Assembly (NCBI GenBank): GCA_009617715.1
Contig: VTFK01000151.1
Span: forward strand, 806,001-870,000
Length of the DNA stretch: 64,000 bases
Direction of reading: 5' to 3'
Source: Plectrocnemia conspersa
Taxonomy: Eukaryota > Arthropoda > Insecta > Trichoptera > Polycentropodidae
Shown piece after piece: positions 12,421 to 23,885 of this stretch. The translations under genes and the position numbers were made by a program. Within the stretch, counting starts at the first letter, position 1. Every line of letters begins with the position of its first letter. The notes under the pieces were generated by a model, which did no database searches, was not told the origin of the DNA, and worked only from the letters and a program-made list of their open reading frames with translations.

Positions 12421-13540
12421 AATCCTACAGAAATGTTCGCTTAATAATTTAATATAATTCAGACATAAAAATCTGTTATTTAAATTAAATTTTATATGCT
12501 ATTTATGATGCTTTATTATATGTGTTAAATATGTAGAGATTTCTTACTGAATTTTAAATTTATTACATACAAATATTGCAGAATATATTGATAAAAAAAA
12601 TAAGTCATTGTTTTATATGCATTGATATTGAAATATATGCATATACTTTTATCTAAACTAAATAGTTTATAAACATTCTGTACTAAACATATTATATAGA
12701 TATAGAAATTCGCAATTTAATAATGCTTATAACATGTATCAAAACTGTGAGATATGTGGCGATTTATAGCTAAATATACTATACTAAAATTCTTCCATGA
12801 TCTCATGGAATTTTTTAGGTAATTTAAAATTTTAATTAAAGATATATATTTTTTTTTAACAGTGACATTCTAATAACACATAAAGAGAACCACTGAATTT
12901 GTTTATAAATTTCTCTTTCAATCTTTGGTTTTTAAAGGCTTAATATAAATATAAATTTAAAGAGTATATTAAAATATTATATCGTTATCATTATTTTCTA
13001 TCAAATCCATAATAAAATATTTTATTGTCTTCCTTATAAAATACCAAAGCAAAATATCTATGTTAGACATTTTTTTATTTACATACTTCTTATTTATTTA
13101 TAATTATATAATTATATAGATATTAATAACTATTTCTGTTTTTACAAATCTGTATGAAAAAGCTCCGCCTAATTATTTGCTATTTATTGAATTTTAATGA
13201 TTTATTGAATAAGTATAATATTGACGTTTATTTTTTTTTAATTTTGATGAATTCAATGAAATTTGTCTTAGTTTTCATTGATTGTTTTAGAACGCAAAAA
13301 AATGTTTTAAATTTATAATAATCTCTATTCATATTTAATTGTATCTATATTTTGAAGAAAATGCTTAAGTGACATTTTTTTATTAGTACATATTCATTGC
13401 AATTAAAATTAATTAATCAGACTTAATATATAATACATGCTTTTTAAATTCTATCTTAGTCTGTTTTATTAAAATATGTTTTTTTTTTTCCTTTTAGAAA
13501 ACACTATTTATTGTATGATTTTTTAATATGTAAGTAAACT
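12421..13540. other. AT-rich spacer, nothing recognised
   Basis: AT-rich sequence after the tandem array. No supported feature. Confidence 0.55.
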
Positions 13541-13990
13541 TATCACAAATCATCGCCCTCACGTTGAACTCCGTTAACGTTTGTAGCTTTTATTTCACAA
13601 AGAGCGTCACACACGTTCTACCGCGATCGTTACGTACCCACCGCATTATTTAAACTTTATGACGTCGAATAGTTATAAACAACCCACAAAAGGTGTTGAG
13701 AATCGTCGTGAATAAAATGGATGAGAAACGACGTTTACGCGCCGTATCGACGCGTGAATAATTCTACGGACGTGTAGTATACGGGCCGTAGATACGTACG
13801 TACGTACTTTTTTCCCCGGTGTACTTTTTTATTTCGCCCACACCAATCCGTCCCGTTTCCGATGATCCGTTTATAGATACCGGAGCGGATGCGGATAATC
13901 CGCCGCTGTTGGACAAGTGCTTCGCTTTTTTGTGTGTTTGACTTTGTTTATATTTGACGGCTGTTATCGGTTACTCGGAATCAACAGGTG
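13541..13990. promoter_or_regulatory. CpG-rich island with palindromic TAATCC site
   Basis: A dense CG-containing block. It includes the palindrome GCGGATAATCCGC at 13891-13903, whose TAATCC core is the site type preferred by K50 homeodomain proteins (Bicoid/Otx/Pitx class). It also has a TACG microrepeat at about 13792-13807. ORFs are short. I infer an enhancer-like element. Confidence 0.35.
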
Positions 13991-14214
13991 GAGAGGATTT
14001 AAAAAAGTATCAATTTACATACGTAGATTTATTTCAGCCAATAATATATGAAAAATCTTTATCTCGATTAGTAATTTGGATTATTTGCTTATGATGATAA
14101 AACATATTTTGAATATATTGACATCATCCAAAAATGAAATAAATCATATCTCTCATAAAATAGAGAATAGAAAAAAATTACAATATTTATTTTTATTGTT
14201 ATTTTTTATTTATT

Positions 14215-14500
14215 AGCATGCGAGTGTGCTCGTTTGTCCGATTGGTGTTTTAGCACGTTTTAAAATTCCTTGAATTAATTTTACGCCCGTTCAAAAATCT
14301 GACCTCAGCATCCTAATCGATTTGAGATAAAGGATCAGATATGACCGTTTCGTGTCACGCCAACTCCGATGGGCCGTAACTCATCTGACGGTGACGCAAA
14401 TCGCGATTTATAATATCGAGTCACGAGAAAAAACGTACGTTTTTTTCAAAGATTTAATATAATAAAACGCCCACGTGTGTCACGGTAGAGTTTTTAAAAT
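14215..14500. promoter_or_regulatory. Regulatory-type island, paralogue of the block at 28.5 kb
   Basis: Bases 14324-14376 align with 28508-28565. Both run GAGA..., then ATCAGAT, then GTTTCGTGTYACG (14347-14359 here), then CGAWGGGCCG with a small length difference. Similarity drops after that, though GGAGTCAT/CGAGTCAC-like words follow. Two related CpG-containing blocks in an AT-rich setting suggest duplicated or convergent cis-regulatory DNA. Confidence 0.4.
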
Positions 14501-15479
14501 TATTTAGTGGATATTGTGGAAGATGCTGAGTGTTACAGTAATAATAACAGTGACACATGAGGGATTTATAAAAGTAGAAAAATATACAATTATAATCACA
14601 ACTGTTTCAGTCGACTAAAATTTCTAAAATTGCAGTACCTGCTATTATAATTTAATTATTATAGAAAATTGTTCTAGCTTTATTTGTCAGTAAAGAATTT
14701 TATATTTATTTTAAGAAATAGATACTGACCCGTGAAGAAAAATAACAGGTGACTCACTAAAAGTCGCTGGCATTTAAAGGGTTAAACAGTATGTCGATCT
14801 TGGATGGTTTAGATATAGCTAGAATTTATAATATATAAAAAAACCTTTGTGTGTTTATATTCACCAATCGAAAAAAATCGTTGATGTATCTAAATTTTTT
14901 ATTGTGTAATTGTCAAAAATCAGATTATTACGGTTTATTTCTCATGCAGGTAAATTAAGCATAAAAATTATTGAGGCAAATTAAAAAAAGACGTTTACCG
15001 ATCACTTTATTATTTTTTAATTGATAAATGAAACTGCCTAATTTATTTTCTTAGTAAATAACGGATTATCGATAATAGTTCTAAACTTATATAATCTCAT
15101 TAATTTCTACATTAAATAAATGGGTAAAATATTTTTATTGTATTGCTATTTTAGCACGTAAAAAATTAGGGACTTATTTAATAAAGCTAAACTTTAATCT
15201 GGTTGTTCTTAAAATTAATTTTAAGCTACTATATTTAAAAAAAATGTAAAATCTTTCAATACGAAAAACACATTATATTTGTATAACATTTGTTTTCGAC
15301 TATCGTGACGCATTGGGTTAACCTGTTAGGTTACAATGGTCATAATTCATCTAAATAAATTAATTATGAATATTATAAAAATACTTCAATTTCATAATTC
15401 ATATTATAAAAAGTAGTGAATTATTATAACTACCATTCAAAAAAATCAGTATTAAGTAGAGCTATTATTAAATATAAAT
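14501..15479. other. AT-rich spacer with a weak ratchet-like site
   Basis: AT-rich DNA. At 14931-14955 a pyrimidine-rich GGTTTATTTCTCATGCAG is followed directly by GTAAAT, resembling a weak zero-length exon on the + strand. No second donor follows within about 60 nt. TTAA-type words GGGTTAA occur at about 14779-14785 and 15315-15321 without a matching left end. Confidence 0.35.
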
Positions 15480-16720
15480 TTATTGGTTAAATATTTTATA
15501 TTTGTGTTTTACACAAAATCACATTGTTCAGGACTTTTCTTATTTTTTTTCTTAAATAAGGGATAACCGTTTTTAAAATTCAATAGTTTATGAGTAAAAT
15601 ATTTACATTTTTGTAGTTTTATTATTATTTTTAATATAGAAAATGCTCTTTTTTAGAAAAATATTTTTCAAAAAATTGGTATTAAAAAAAAATTTAACAC
15701 ATTTCATAATTAAAATATTTTTTTAGTATCGTTATTTTCCAATATAAATTATTGGTAAAGTATTTTATATTTGCGTTCTATAAAAAAATCACATTTTGCA
15801 GGACTTTTCTTGTTTCTTTTTTTTCAATTATATTTCAATTACACTCTGGTTGTTTTAAGAATGTCTTACAAGCTATCGTTTTAAAAATTCAATAGTTTAT
15901 GAGTTAAAAATATTCCAGTTTTTGAAGTTTTATTATGTTTTTTATATAGAAAATAATATTTAAAATTAATAAAACATAATTAAAATATTTATTTATTAGC
16001 ATCGTTATTTTCCAATATTAATTAATAAATGCATTATTTTATATTTTTATGCTGTTTTACACATAACACTTTATTTACAGCAATTTAATTTTTTAACCAA
16101 AATTTAATTATTATATATTATTATTGAAAAATAATAGTAAATAATTAATATATTCCAATATTTTGATTCTAGTTATAAAATAGTTATATGTGTAAAACTA
16201 TGTATAAAATTTATATATATTTACATAAAAAATAAAAATTACAGTTTATAAATAAAACATTTAATTTCAATGGTAATTTATAAGTAAATTATTTTATATT
16301 TATTTATTTTAATGCTGGTTTTTAATAAATCACATTTTATTTATGTAATTTTTAAATGCCCAAATTCACTTTAGTTGTTTTAAGAATGTATTTCTAGCTG
16401 ATATTTTATTTTATTAAGTTTAAAAGTCAAATATATTAAATCGCTTGATTTTTTTTAGAAATTAAAAATATCAAATAATTATTTATAAGTAAAACATTTT
16501 AGTTTCTCGAGTTTTGTTATTTTCTTAATATATTTTATTGCTGTTTTATCACATTTTATCACCTGATTTGATTTATTTATATGGTTTATTAAATATTGCG
16601 TAACCACACATTCTGGTTTTTAAAAATGTATTACTATTTACAATTTTATTTGCAATAAGTAAAATATTATAATTTTCAGTTCTTTTTTATAGCAAATAAT
16701 AAATTATGAATAAATATATT
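15480..16720 (+). repeat. Diverged tandem repeat, unit about 270 bp
   Basis: Two clear units start at about 15480 and 15749. Each begins with TATTGGT(T)AAATATTTTATATTT and continues with AATCACATT, CAGGACTTTTCTT, AATTCAATAGTTTATGAGT and ATCGTTATTTTCCAATAT at matching offsets. Weaker units continue at about 16020, 16270 and 16500, recognisable by the TTTTATATTT...CACATTTTAT words. It looks like an old decayed satellite or duplicated intron segment. No coding. Confidence 0.6.
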
Positions 16721-17530
16721 CAATATCTTTATAACTACTATTATCATAAAATATTTTTATTTAATCTTTCGTAGCAATTTATGAGACAAAAACATATTTT
16801 TAATTTAAAGTATTTCAATTATAAGATTACTTATAGGTTCATATTTTTTGCGTATAATGAGTTTATAATTCTGCTTATCTTTGTTATTTATGATATTTCA
16901 TACAAATGTTTAATGCAAATCTGAAAGTCTAATTGTTTTACTATGATAAATCGCGAATTTAACACTTTAAATATGCAAGTTTAATAAGATAAAACCATGT
17001 GGTAAAGTTGCAGAAACAGATCATCTCAAATATTTTTTTGAATATGATTTTTTTTTGTATAATGGAACAGTTTGAAAAATGATCGAAACTTGCACCAATC
17101 AATATAGAAGTAGATACAATAAGCCCTTGATTTAAAATATAATGTCAGTTGCAGCATATTTATTTAACTTAATACGCAAATTATTAAATATTTAGGATTT
17201 TTATATTTTTTGCAAGATTAGGGTTGAGTTTATTGCGCAAGTAGGGGAGCTTTAATGTAAACTTTCATTACAATAGACTTGCAATAATAATACTGAATAA
17301 TATTATATATAAATTGCTACGTTTATCATGACAGTGTTTTACTTATGAAATTAGTATAAAATGCAATGTAATATCGACTGAAAAGTGATCAATATGACAA
17401 TGTTAGTGGAAAAATAGTTGATTTAGAATCACAAATAAATTTAATTTTTCAACATTTTTAAGCTGATAAATTGATGAAAGTTTAGGGACCTTTGGTATGG
17501 ATAAAAAATGAAAACATGCATTACATTGCA
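16721..17530. other. AT-rich spacer, nothing recognised
   Basis: AT-rich DNA with no supported feature. Confidence 0.55.
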
Positions 17531-17960
17531 CTGCTTCTTCAGCTGGGACCGATTACGCGTTAAGTTGAATTAATTCATTCTCTTGCGTGCAGATAAACAA
17601 TCAAGTTGATAAGGAAGCGAAATATAGCATGTGACAATTACTCCTTAAGGGCCCAGGGCGCGTTGCCCGCGATTGCCCGGGTATTATTAAGGTCCATAAA
17701 ACAGTCCGACAATGTCGGATAAACTACGGCCGAAAGGCACAGAAGCAATCAACGAGTTTACCGGTGGGCAGAGCAACCGGCTCGTTCCCAATGATGGACA
17801 TTGTTCGCTTATTGATTTTATTGTTTAGATTATGGATTCGATAAATTGAAATGGAAAGAAGATGGTGGGAAGTAGCAATGATGTTGGTATTTATGGATAA
17901 ATGGGAGCGATTGCTCCGGGCGCTGCTAGAATAGCTTTCTCGCTGAAACGGCGAAGCAAT
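17531..17960. promoter_or_regulatory. GC-rich island with repeated TTGCCCG words
   Basis: TTGCCCG occurs at 17663-17669 and 17673-17679, exactly 10 bp apart, so the two lie on the same helix face. A small dyad TCCGAC-AAT-GTCGGA is at 17705-17719. These features, plus abundant CG dinucleotides in an AT-rich setting, suggest a compact protein-binding block. No ORF is of interest. Confidence 0.35.
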
Positions 17961-18179
17961 TTGTTATCTGGATTGATAACGATGAAGATAGATTAATATT
18001 AAATTCGATAGATTTTTGCAAAAGCAGCTAAGTAATAAGGTCTAGTCAAATATTTTAAGCAATAAAGTTAATTTAATTGCATTTTTTGATGCCCAAGTAT
18101 TTGCCCCACAAAACCACTAATATAACAAGAAAAATAATTCAGTCGTTATATATGTATGTGGCCTGATGCTTATTTTTTA

Positions 18180-18720
18180 AGACTTGACCACATCGGTGTT
18201 GCTCATTTTTATCAAATCAAAGCGCAATTTCGCCGAAGAACACAATGCCCCGCCATTTTCCGATCATAAACTCCTACGATCGATCACGAAGACTACGAGA
18301 AATAATTTATTGGGGATAACTTGCCTCGGACTGACGCTTGTAACATCACAAATTACAGGGTAAGCAAAGGACTTACATGATGGATACCCGAGTCGGTAAC
18401 GGAATACCGGTTAATGTTGTTGCGATAAAAATGTTGCGCGCCGAATACTCGCATCGAAGGGTTAAACCTTTGGTGGCCATTGCACAATAAAAAATATATT
18501 TATCACTATGTGTGCGAATCTCAGTTCACAAACGTACACACATTTATAAATCAATCAGTGACACAGAGAGCACTGTTGATACAACTCAATCGAGCGGAAA
18601 CAATCCACAGACACCGCTCTCGAATGCCGACTATCGCTTATTGACAGCTGAGGAGCGGTCGGCAACCTTTTGCATGCGAATGCATGGAAGTTGAGGATGG
18701 ATTATATGCTATTCACAATC
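18180..18720. promoter_or_regulatory. CpG-containing island
   Basis: A second block beside the one at 17.5-18.0 kb, separated by about 200 bp of AT-rich DNA. It holds CGATCGATC, a CGGTA...TACCGG dyad near 18394-18411, and CGCGCCG. A 60-codon ORF (18512-18694) is present, but nothing supports it as a gene. Confidence 0.3.
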
Positions 18721-19520
18721 ATTCTACATATATAAGATTAGTCCATACAAGCAAGCGTTTTATTTACGTCATATTTTTGATTTGAGGTTTATGTCTTTGC
18801 ACCCATCTAGTTCATAGTTTGATTAGATTTCGAGTGCATATCTTAAAAAACAGTCAACAGAAGCATTGCTCAAACTCTTCTTCTTTGAATTGAGCATAAT
18901 TAAAAAAAATAATTTGTGTCTTAAAAAAAATTTAATATTTATATTTTGCTGTCGATTGCATCTTTCTTCATTTATTATACAATAATCCTTTTATACTGTT
19001 TTACTGTTTTCATTCATTTTCCTAATTAATCAGGCATGTATACATTTACATGTAACACAGCCGAGTTTATCGTCTTACATAAATCATCGAGTACAAATTT
19101 ACGTTTCGTTCGCGTCCAATCGACAAGGACAGCTGTTGGAAAACGACACGAAAATATATTATATCGTTATTATTACATACGCAAAGAATGATTAAGACGA
19201 GGCATTGAATGAAGCCCTCGTAATGTGATATTTTAAGATATATATCGTGTATGTGTGTATATGGAAATTCCACTTTGTCACGACATCCTCAATAAGTCAG
19301 AGGTTTTCACCCAGCGTGACAGCGTTGCCCAATACCTGGCCATAATAAAAAAATCTCAATGGTTCATCAAAGCTGCCCACGTGCCGTTTAATTATTACCA
19401 TTTGAGAGAGTATAGGTGTAAATGGTGACTTTTGAATACGACAATTATAAGATGACAGATGTGGGGTTGAGTTATGAGGCATAATTAAAATAACTCGATA
19501 TTTGTGAGTCAATATGTGAT
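18721..19520. promoter_or_regulatory. AT-rich lead and moderate island
   Basis: The first 330 bp are plain AT-rich DNA. From about 19050 to 19520 CG dinucleotides increase, and CATAAATCA (reverse of TGATTTATG, an Exd/posterior-Hox-like word) occurs near 19079-19087. ORFs of 68 and 71 codons on the - strand are not convincing. Any regulatory role is inferred. Confidence 0.25.
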
Positions 19521-20300
19521 GTCACTCGAAAAAATTCAAAAAAATATAGATCTAAATAAAATATTTTAATTTTTTTATATTTAATATATTCATAGCATTT
19601 TAATTTACATATAGTAAGTTTAAGTTTTTAAATATATCAAATAAATAGGTATTTTTTAGTAAAAATCTAAAAAAATATTTAATTTGTTGTATTTCAATAC
19701 TAATAATTTTATATAAAATTATTAGTATTGAAATATTGTTGATACTAATATCTTTTGCTAGTCGAACATTTAACGACTATTAAATTAAAATCTGAAATAA
19801 GCTTATTATGATAATATATTATGAATACATTGCTTTGGCTAATTATGCTTTACGTATTCCAAATTAATTTTTTATGTGAACTGTTTATTTAATTATAGAT
19901 TTTTTCGTAACATAAAATTTGACTGAAATATACTAATCACAACAATAGACTGTAATATAATACATAGAACATTTTCATATATTTTAGTAATTATTATATT
20001 GATTACAAAATTCAGATTTATGTCAATGTCATCATTTAAAATAATAAATTTAATAACGAACAAACTAGATTGTTTTGTAAAGGCAAACGTGTTTAATATA
20101 AATAATATTAATAAAACAGAATAAATTTTTTTTTTGTAATGAAATTGTAATGAAAATATGATCTTTTATATTTAAATAATCATAACTTAAATGCAAATTA
20201 TTAGCCTTAAATGCATTTAATATGTACATTGTATGAATATATATCGCAAATAAATAGTATTATTTATTAGGGAAAAGTGTAGAAAAACTATGTTATATAA
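19521..20300. other. AT-rich spacer containing a 46-bp perfect palindrome
   Basis: AT-rich, no gene. The notable element is the palindrome at 19690-19735, listed separately. Confidence 0.5.
19690..19735. repeat. 46-bp perfect palindrome with no spacer
   Basis: Two 23-bp arms (left arm begins TATTTCAATACTAATAATTT) meet at a central AT step and match at every position. A partial echo, GATACTAATATC, follows at 19740-19751. Perfect, spacer-free palindromes of this length are unstable and normally lost, so this may be a recent inverted duplication or hairpin-mediated event. It could also be an assembly artefact. Confidence 0.9.
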
Positions 20301-21900
20301 TTTAATTGTGAAGTTTTGAATAAAAAATAAATAGCATGAAAAATATGACAACAAATATTGTATAAAATATTATATACATATTAAAAAAATCTTGTAATAC
20401 AAATATATTATTTATATTAATATATCACAAAAATGTTGTAATTTTTATGAATTTTTTATTTGAACGAAAATAATTTCTATATCAAAAATTCTCTACTTCT
20501 TCATAAAATTACATTGTTGTTTTCTGATTCATAGAATATGAATTTTAATTAATTTAATTTCATCCCATTTAAAAAATATCTGAAAAATAGTGTTAAAAAA
20601 CGTTGAATTTAATTATAGTTTTAAAGAAAAAATAGTCGACATAAATTTTTTGTAAAAATTTAAGATAAAAATGATAATCATAACTGTAGAAAAAAACTAT
20701 AGTTTTTGTTAAAATTTAATTTTATATATTACTAGTGCAATTACTAAAATATTGATTTTGTGAAAAAAATTGTGATTTTATCGAATTTTAATATAATATA
20801 TACTATTTACAATTTCCATAGTAAATTTTTTTTACTTCTACTTCAAAAATACATAATTTTATTGTGTTTCCCAGATCTTTTCTTTTATTCCATTAGAAAT
20901 ATTAAATGTGTCATAATCTAGCAAAAACGGTACAAAAAAATATTATAATTTAGAAAAATAGTTAAAAAATAGTTTAATTAAACTAAAAAGTTAAAAAAAA
21001 AAATATTTTTTTTTGAATTAAGCAGGGAATAATCTGTACGTAGGCAAAAAAAATACATGGTAATAAATTAAGTATCACATATATAAATTAGGTTTGTAAG
21101 ATTTTATTACAATTGCTTTGTTGCTATAATTACTACAAAAAAATAATTTTAATCGATTTTTAACATAAGTAAAAATTTCCTACTTTTACATAAAAATACT
21201 TAATTTAAATTCTTTTTTTTTTTTAAAAATCTAAAATCAACATAATAATATGTAATATATACGACTAATTTACCTGTAAAATTTCAAAGGAAAAATATTC
21301 GTGATGAATTTTTTTGATAATATTCAACAAAATTTTTTTAGTGTAACAAAATGGTTCAACTGGTAGTTTCATCTAATTATTTTAATATAATATCAACATT
21401 ACTACCATAGAAATGATTGAATTTTTAATTTATAATATATATAAATATTTATAAATATATTAAATATAAACATAATATTTTGGTATAAAAATAACAATTT
21501 TCATACCGAAAGTTCTTTATCTTCTATTTAAAAAATACATTGTTTTAATCCAGATCCCATAATATCACTTTAAAGTAAAATAAAACATACAATGTTCTTT
21601 TATCATATAAAATATCAAAAGTTCAATTTTTTCAAGATTAATTTAACCTAAATATTCGCTATTTCTATTTTTGAAACACATACTTTAAAACAATATATAT
21701 TATTATGTATTATTATTTATCAAACAAACAACAAAAATGACATTTAAAATATTTTTAAGTTCTTTGTAAAACGATAAAGCCTACCAGATTTAAAAAAATA
21801 ATTCTAAAAAACAGGTTCTTTGAAAAAAAAATATTGTTATTACATTTTTATGTTAAGTGAGTCATAATATTTTTTTTTTTTTTTTTTAACCTAATTAGTT
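20301..21900 (+). repeat. Very diverged tandem repeat, unit about 330-360 bp
   Basis: A recognisable segment recurs at about 20480, 20825, 21180 and 21500. Each copy has an AATTT(C)CATA or TTTCATA start, a short CTACTTCT or CTATTT word, an AAAAATACAT(A) word and often CCAGATC. Between these the sequence is AT-rich with little alignment. The array is old and its unit boundaries are uncertain. Confidence 0.4.
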
Positions 21901-22180
21901 ATGCTTTGGAATGCATATATATTTTGTTAGATTACGAGGACAAGATCACTATATATGAAATACATAGCAAATTTTTTTTTTATTATCATATCAAACCTTA
22001 GTTAAATAAATTTTATAATAATTTCCAAAACTAGTTAATTTTACTTGTAATTTGATATATTTTTTAGGATAAGATAAATATATATATATTTTGTATATAA
22101 TTGTATATAATTTCACTTTATACACATCAGCACATTTAATAAAAGGCATATTTCATCATTTTTATCCGATATAAAGGAAA
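21901..22180. other. AT-rich spacer, nothing recognised
   Basis: AT-rich DNA, including a T run just upstream at about 21875-21888. No feature. Confidence 0.5.
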
Positions 22181-22640
22181 TTTTTAACTTGATTGATGCA
22201 CAACTCGCGACGAGATAATTTAAGCCAATACACTTTCATCTTTGCTCTCCGATGCAACGTCTTCAATCCTGACTTTAATGCACCTTATCGACATTGTATA
22301 CACACATACATACACTCACACACATCAGCATATTATATAAAACAAACATTTTCGACGCCTGGCGTCGTTCTAGCGACGGGCATCTTTCATTTGATCATAA
22401 TTTATGGCGTCTGAAACTCGCGCCGCTCTCGAATATGCAAGTGATTTATAAGATTCATTCATCAATCCGAGTTATTTTTGTTTGAACAAATATTTGATGA
22501 GAGCGTGGCACATGCGTTGTCCCGGAGGAAAACTATGAGTTTGGAAAAGGCCGATAACTTAGTTTAATTAGGTGATATACATCGAACAAGCCTTTGCGTT
22601 TGTTTGAGTTTTGGATATTTCCGATAATTAAGTAGCTTAT
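22181..22640. promoter_or_regulatory. Moderate island with a CA-rich microsatellite
   Basis: CG-containing words such as GACGCCTGGCGTCG (about 22350-22363) and an imperfect CA/TACA microsatellite at about 22297-22325. ORFs of 63-73 codons overlap in two frames and are not credible. A possible regulatory block. Confidence 0.25.
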
Positions 22641-22960
22641 GTATCGAATTGATCAGAGAGAAAATATCATTAGATTAGTGTTTCTGGATATGTGAAAACA
22701 TTTTACAACAGTAGATAAATATATAATATTTAAAAGAGATTCTAAAGGCATATTTCATGGTGTACTACAAGAATTCAAGTTGCGATCGTTAGTATTATAT
22801 TATAATAATTTATATGTACATAAATATTAATATTATTTGTGTATATTATTATCTTTAATGTAATACGAAAATGAAATAGTTTGCTTTATTTTAAATATTG
22901 TGCAATGATATATAACATTAATAAAATGTAAAAGTACGATTGGAATAAAGAAATACTTTT
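22641..22960. other. AT-rich spacer, nothing recognised
   Basis: AT-rich DNA with no supported feature. Confidence 0.5.
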
Positions 22961-23330
22961 GTGCTTTCCCCTATAGAAGTCCAAAGGCATTTATATCATG
23001 CCCAAAATGTTTTTACTATTACAGTCCAAATGCTTATGTCATGCCCAATATATTTTCTATTTTTTTGTAGCCATTTTAATTGTCTTGAGCTGTGTCGGCG
23101 ACGGCACGATTTTATTGCTTATGACATAGATTTTTCACTTTTGAGAAGGGATGATTGTTTTTTGCACTCTCCTATTGGTCAAAATTTGGTTTAGATGTAT
23201 TATAAAAAGTCTCAATATGAACGCTAGATATCCGAACGATTCCACTGTGATGGCGACGGCACGATAATATTGCTTTTAACGTGGATTTTTGACTTCTGAA
23301 AAGGAATAATCGATTTTTGAGATTCATATC
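22961..23330 (+). repeat. Direct pair of the GTGCCGTCGTC repeat family
   Basis: GGCGACGGCACGATTTTATT starts a unit at about 23096, and GGCGACGGCACGATAATATT starts another at about 23252, giving a period of about 157 bp. Both continue with GACATAGAT/AACGTGGAT, then TTTTTGACTTCTGA-like and GGAATAAT/GGGATGAT words. The link between them contains TCAATATGAACGCTAGATAT, which is the reverse of TATCTAGCGTTCATAT in the 1.4-1.8 kb copy. Here the units are direct, while at 1.5-1.8 kb they are inverted. Confidence 0.6.
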
Positions 23331-23580
23331 TTATTTAAATATTTTGTTGCATGTTGTTTTACAATTAGCTTATACTTAATAACCATAAAAGCTTAGGTCA
23401 TTTTTTTAGCATTCAGTCATTTAGAATGTTGTATTTTTATATATAGTACGTTGACAGAATTTCAGGAAGTCTATGTCAAAACAAGATAATCTGAAAGCGC
23501 ATAAATCTTATAAGAATCAAGTTATTATTGGATGTTTGTGTCTCAAAAAAAATAAGTATTCAAGTTTGTACGCATAGTAT
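23331..23580. other. AT-rich spacer, nothing recognised
   Basis: AT-rich DNA with no supported feature. Confidence 0.5.
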
Positions 23581-23885
23581 AAATATATAAAATCACATTG
23601 CAAAAATGATCGAAAACAATAGAGACGAACAACTGTGTGATGTTGGAAGAAGAAGAGAGTGAGTGATTGAGACGAGATAATGAATAAATTGTTCGGGGAA
23701 AGAAAACGGACGAGTGAAAAATGGGGTAGAAAACGATGTAGAGTGGATTATGAGCGAGGTGGGGTTGTGGTGAGGGGATGCTTCACCCTATTTTCGTGTA
23801 CCGGGTGGTGTGTTTTCACACTTTGGCTTATTCCAGTTTATCTCGTCTTAATTTTGTATGGTGCGATTATATGCGGAAAACAATA
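23581..23885. promoter_or_regulatory. Purine-rich island
   Basis: The + strand is strongly purine-biased here (GAAGAAGAAGAGAGTGAGTG at about 23644-23663, then GAGACGAGATAATG, GGAAAGAAAACGGACGAG and GAGCGAGGTGGGG). The GAGAG word resembles a GAGA-factor site. A 68-codon ORF at 23680-23886 has no recognisable features. Regulatory meaning is inferred. Confidence 0.25.

Noticed and set aside
18512..18694. 60-codon ORF rich in serine and threonine
   Set aside because: The translation looks mildly protein-like, but it is short, has no neighbours or splice context and no recognised motif.
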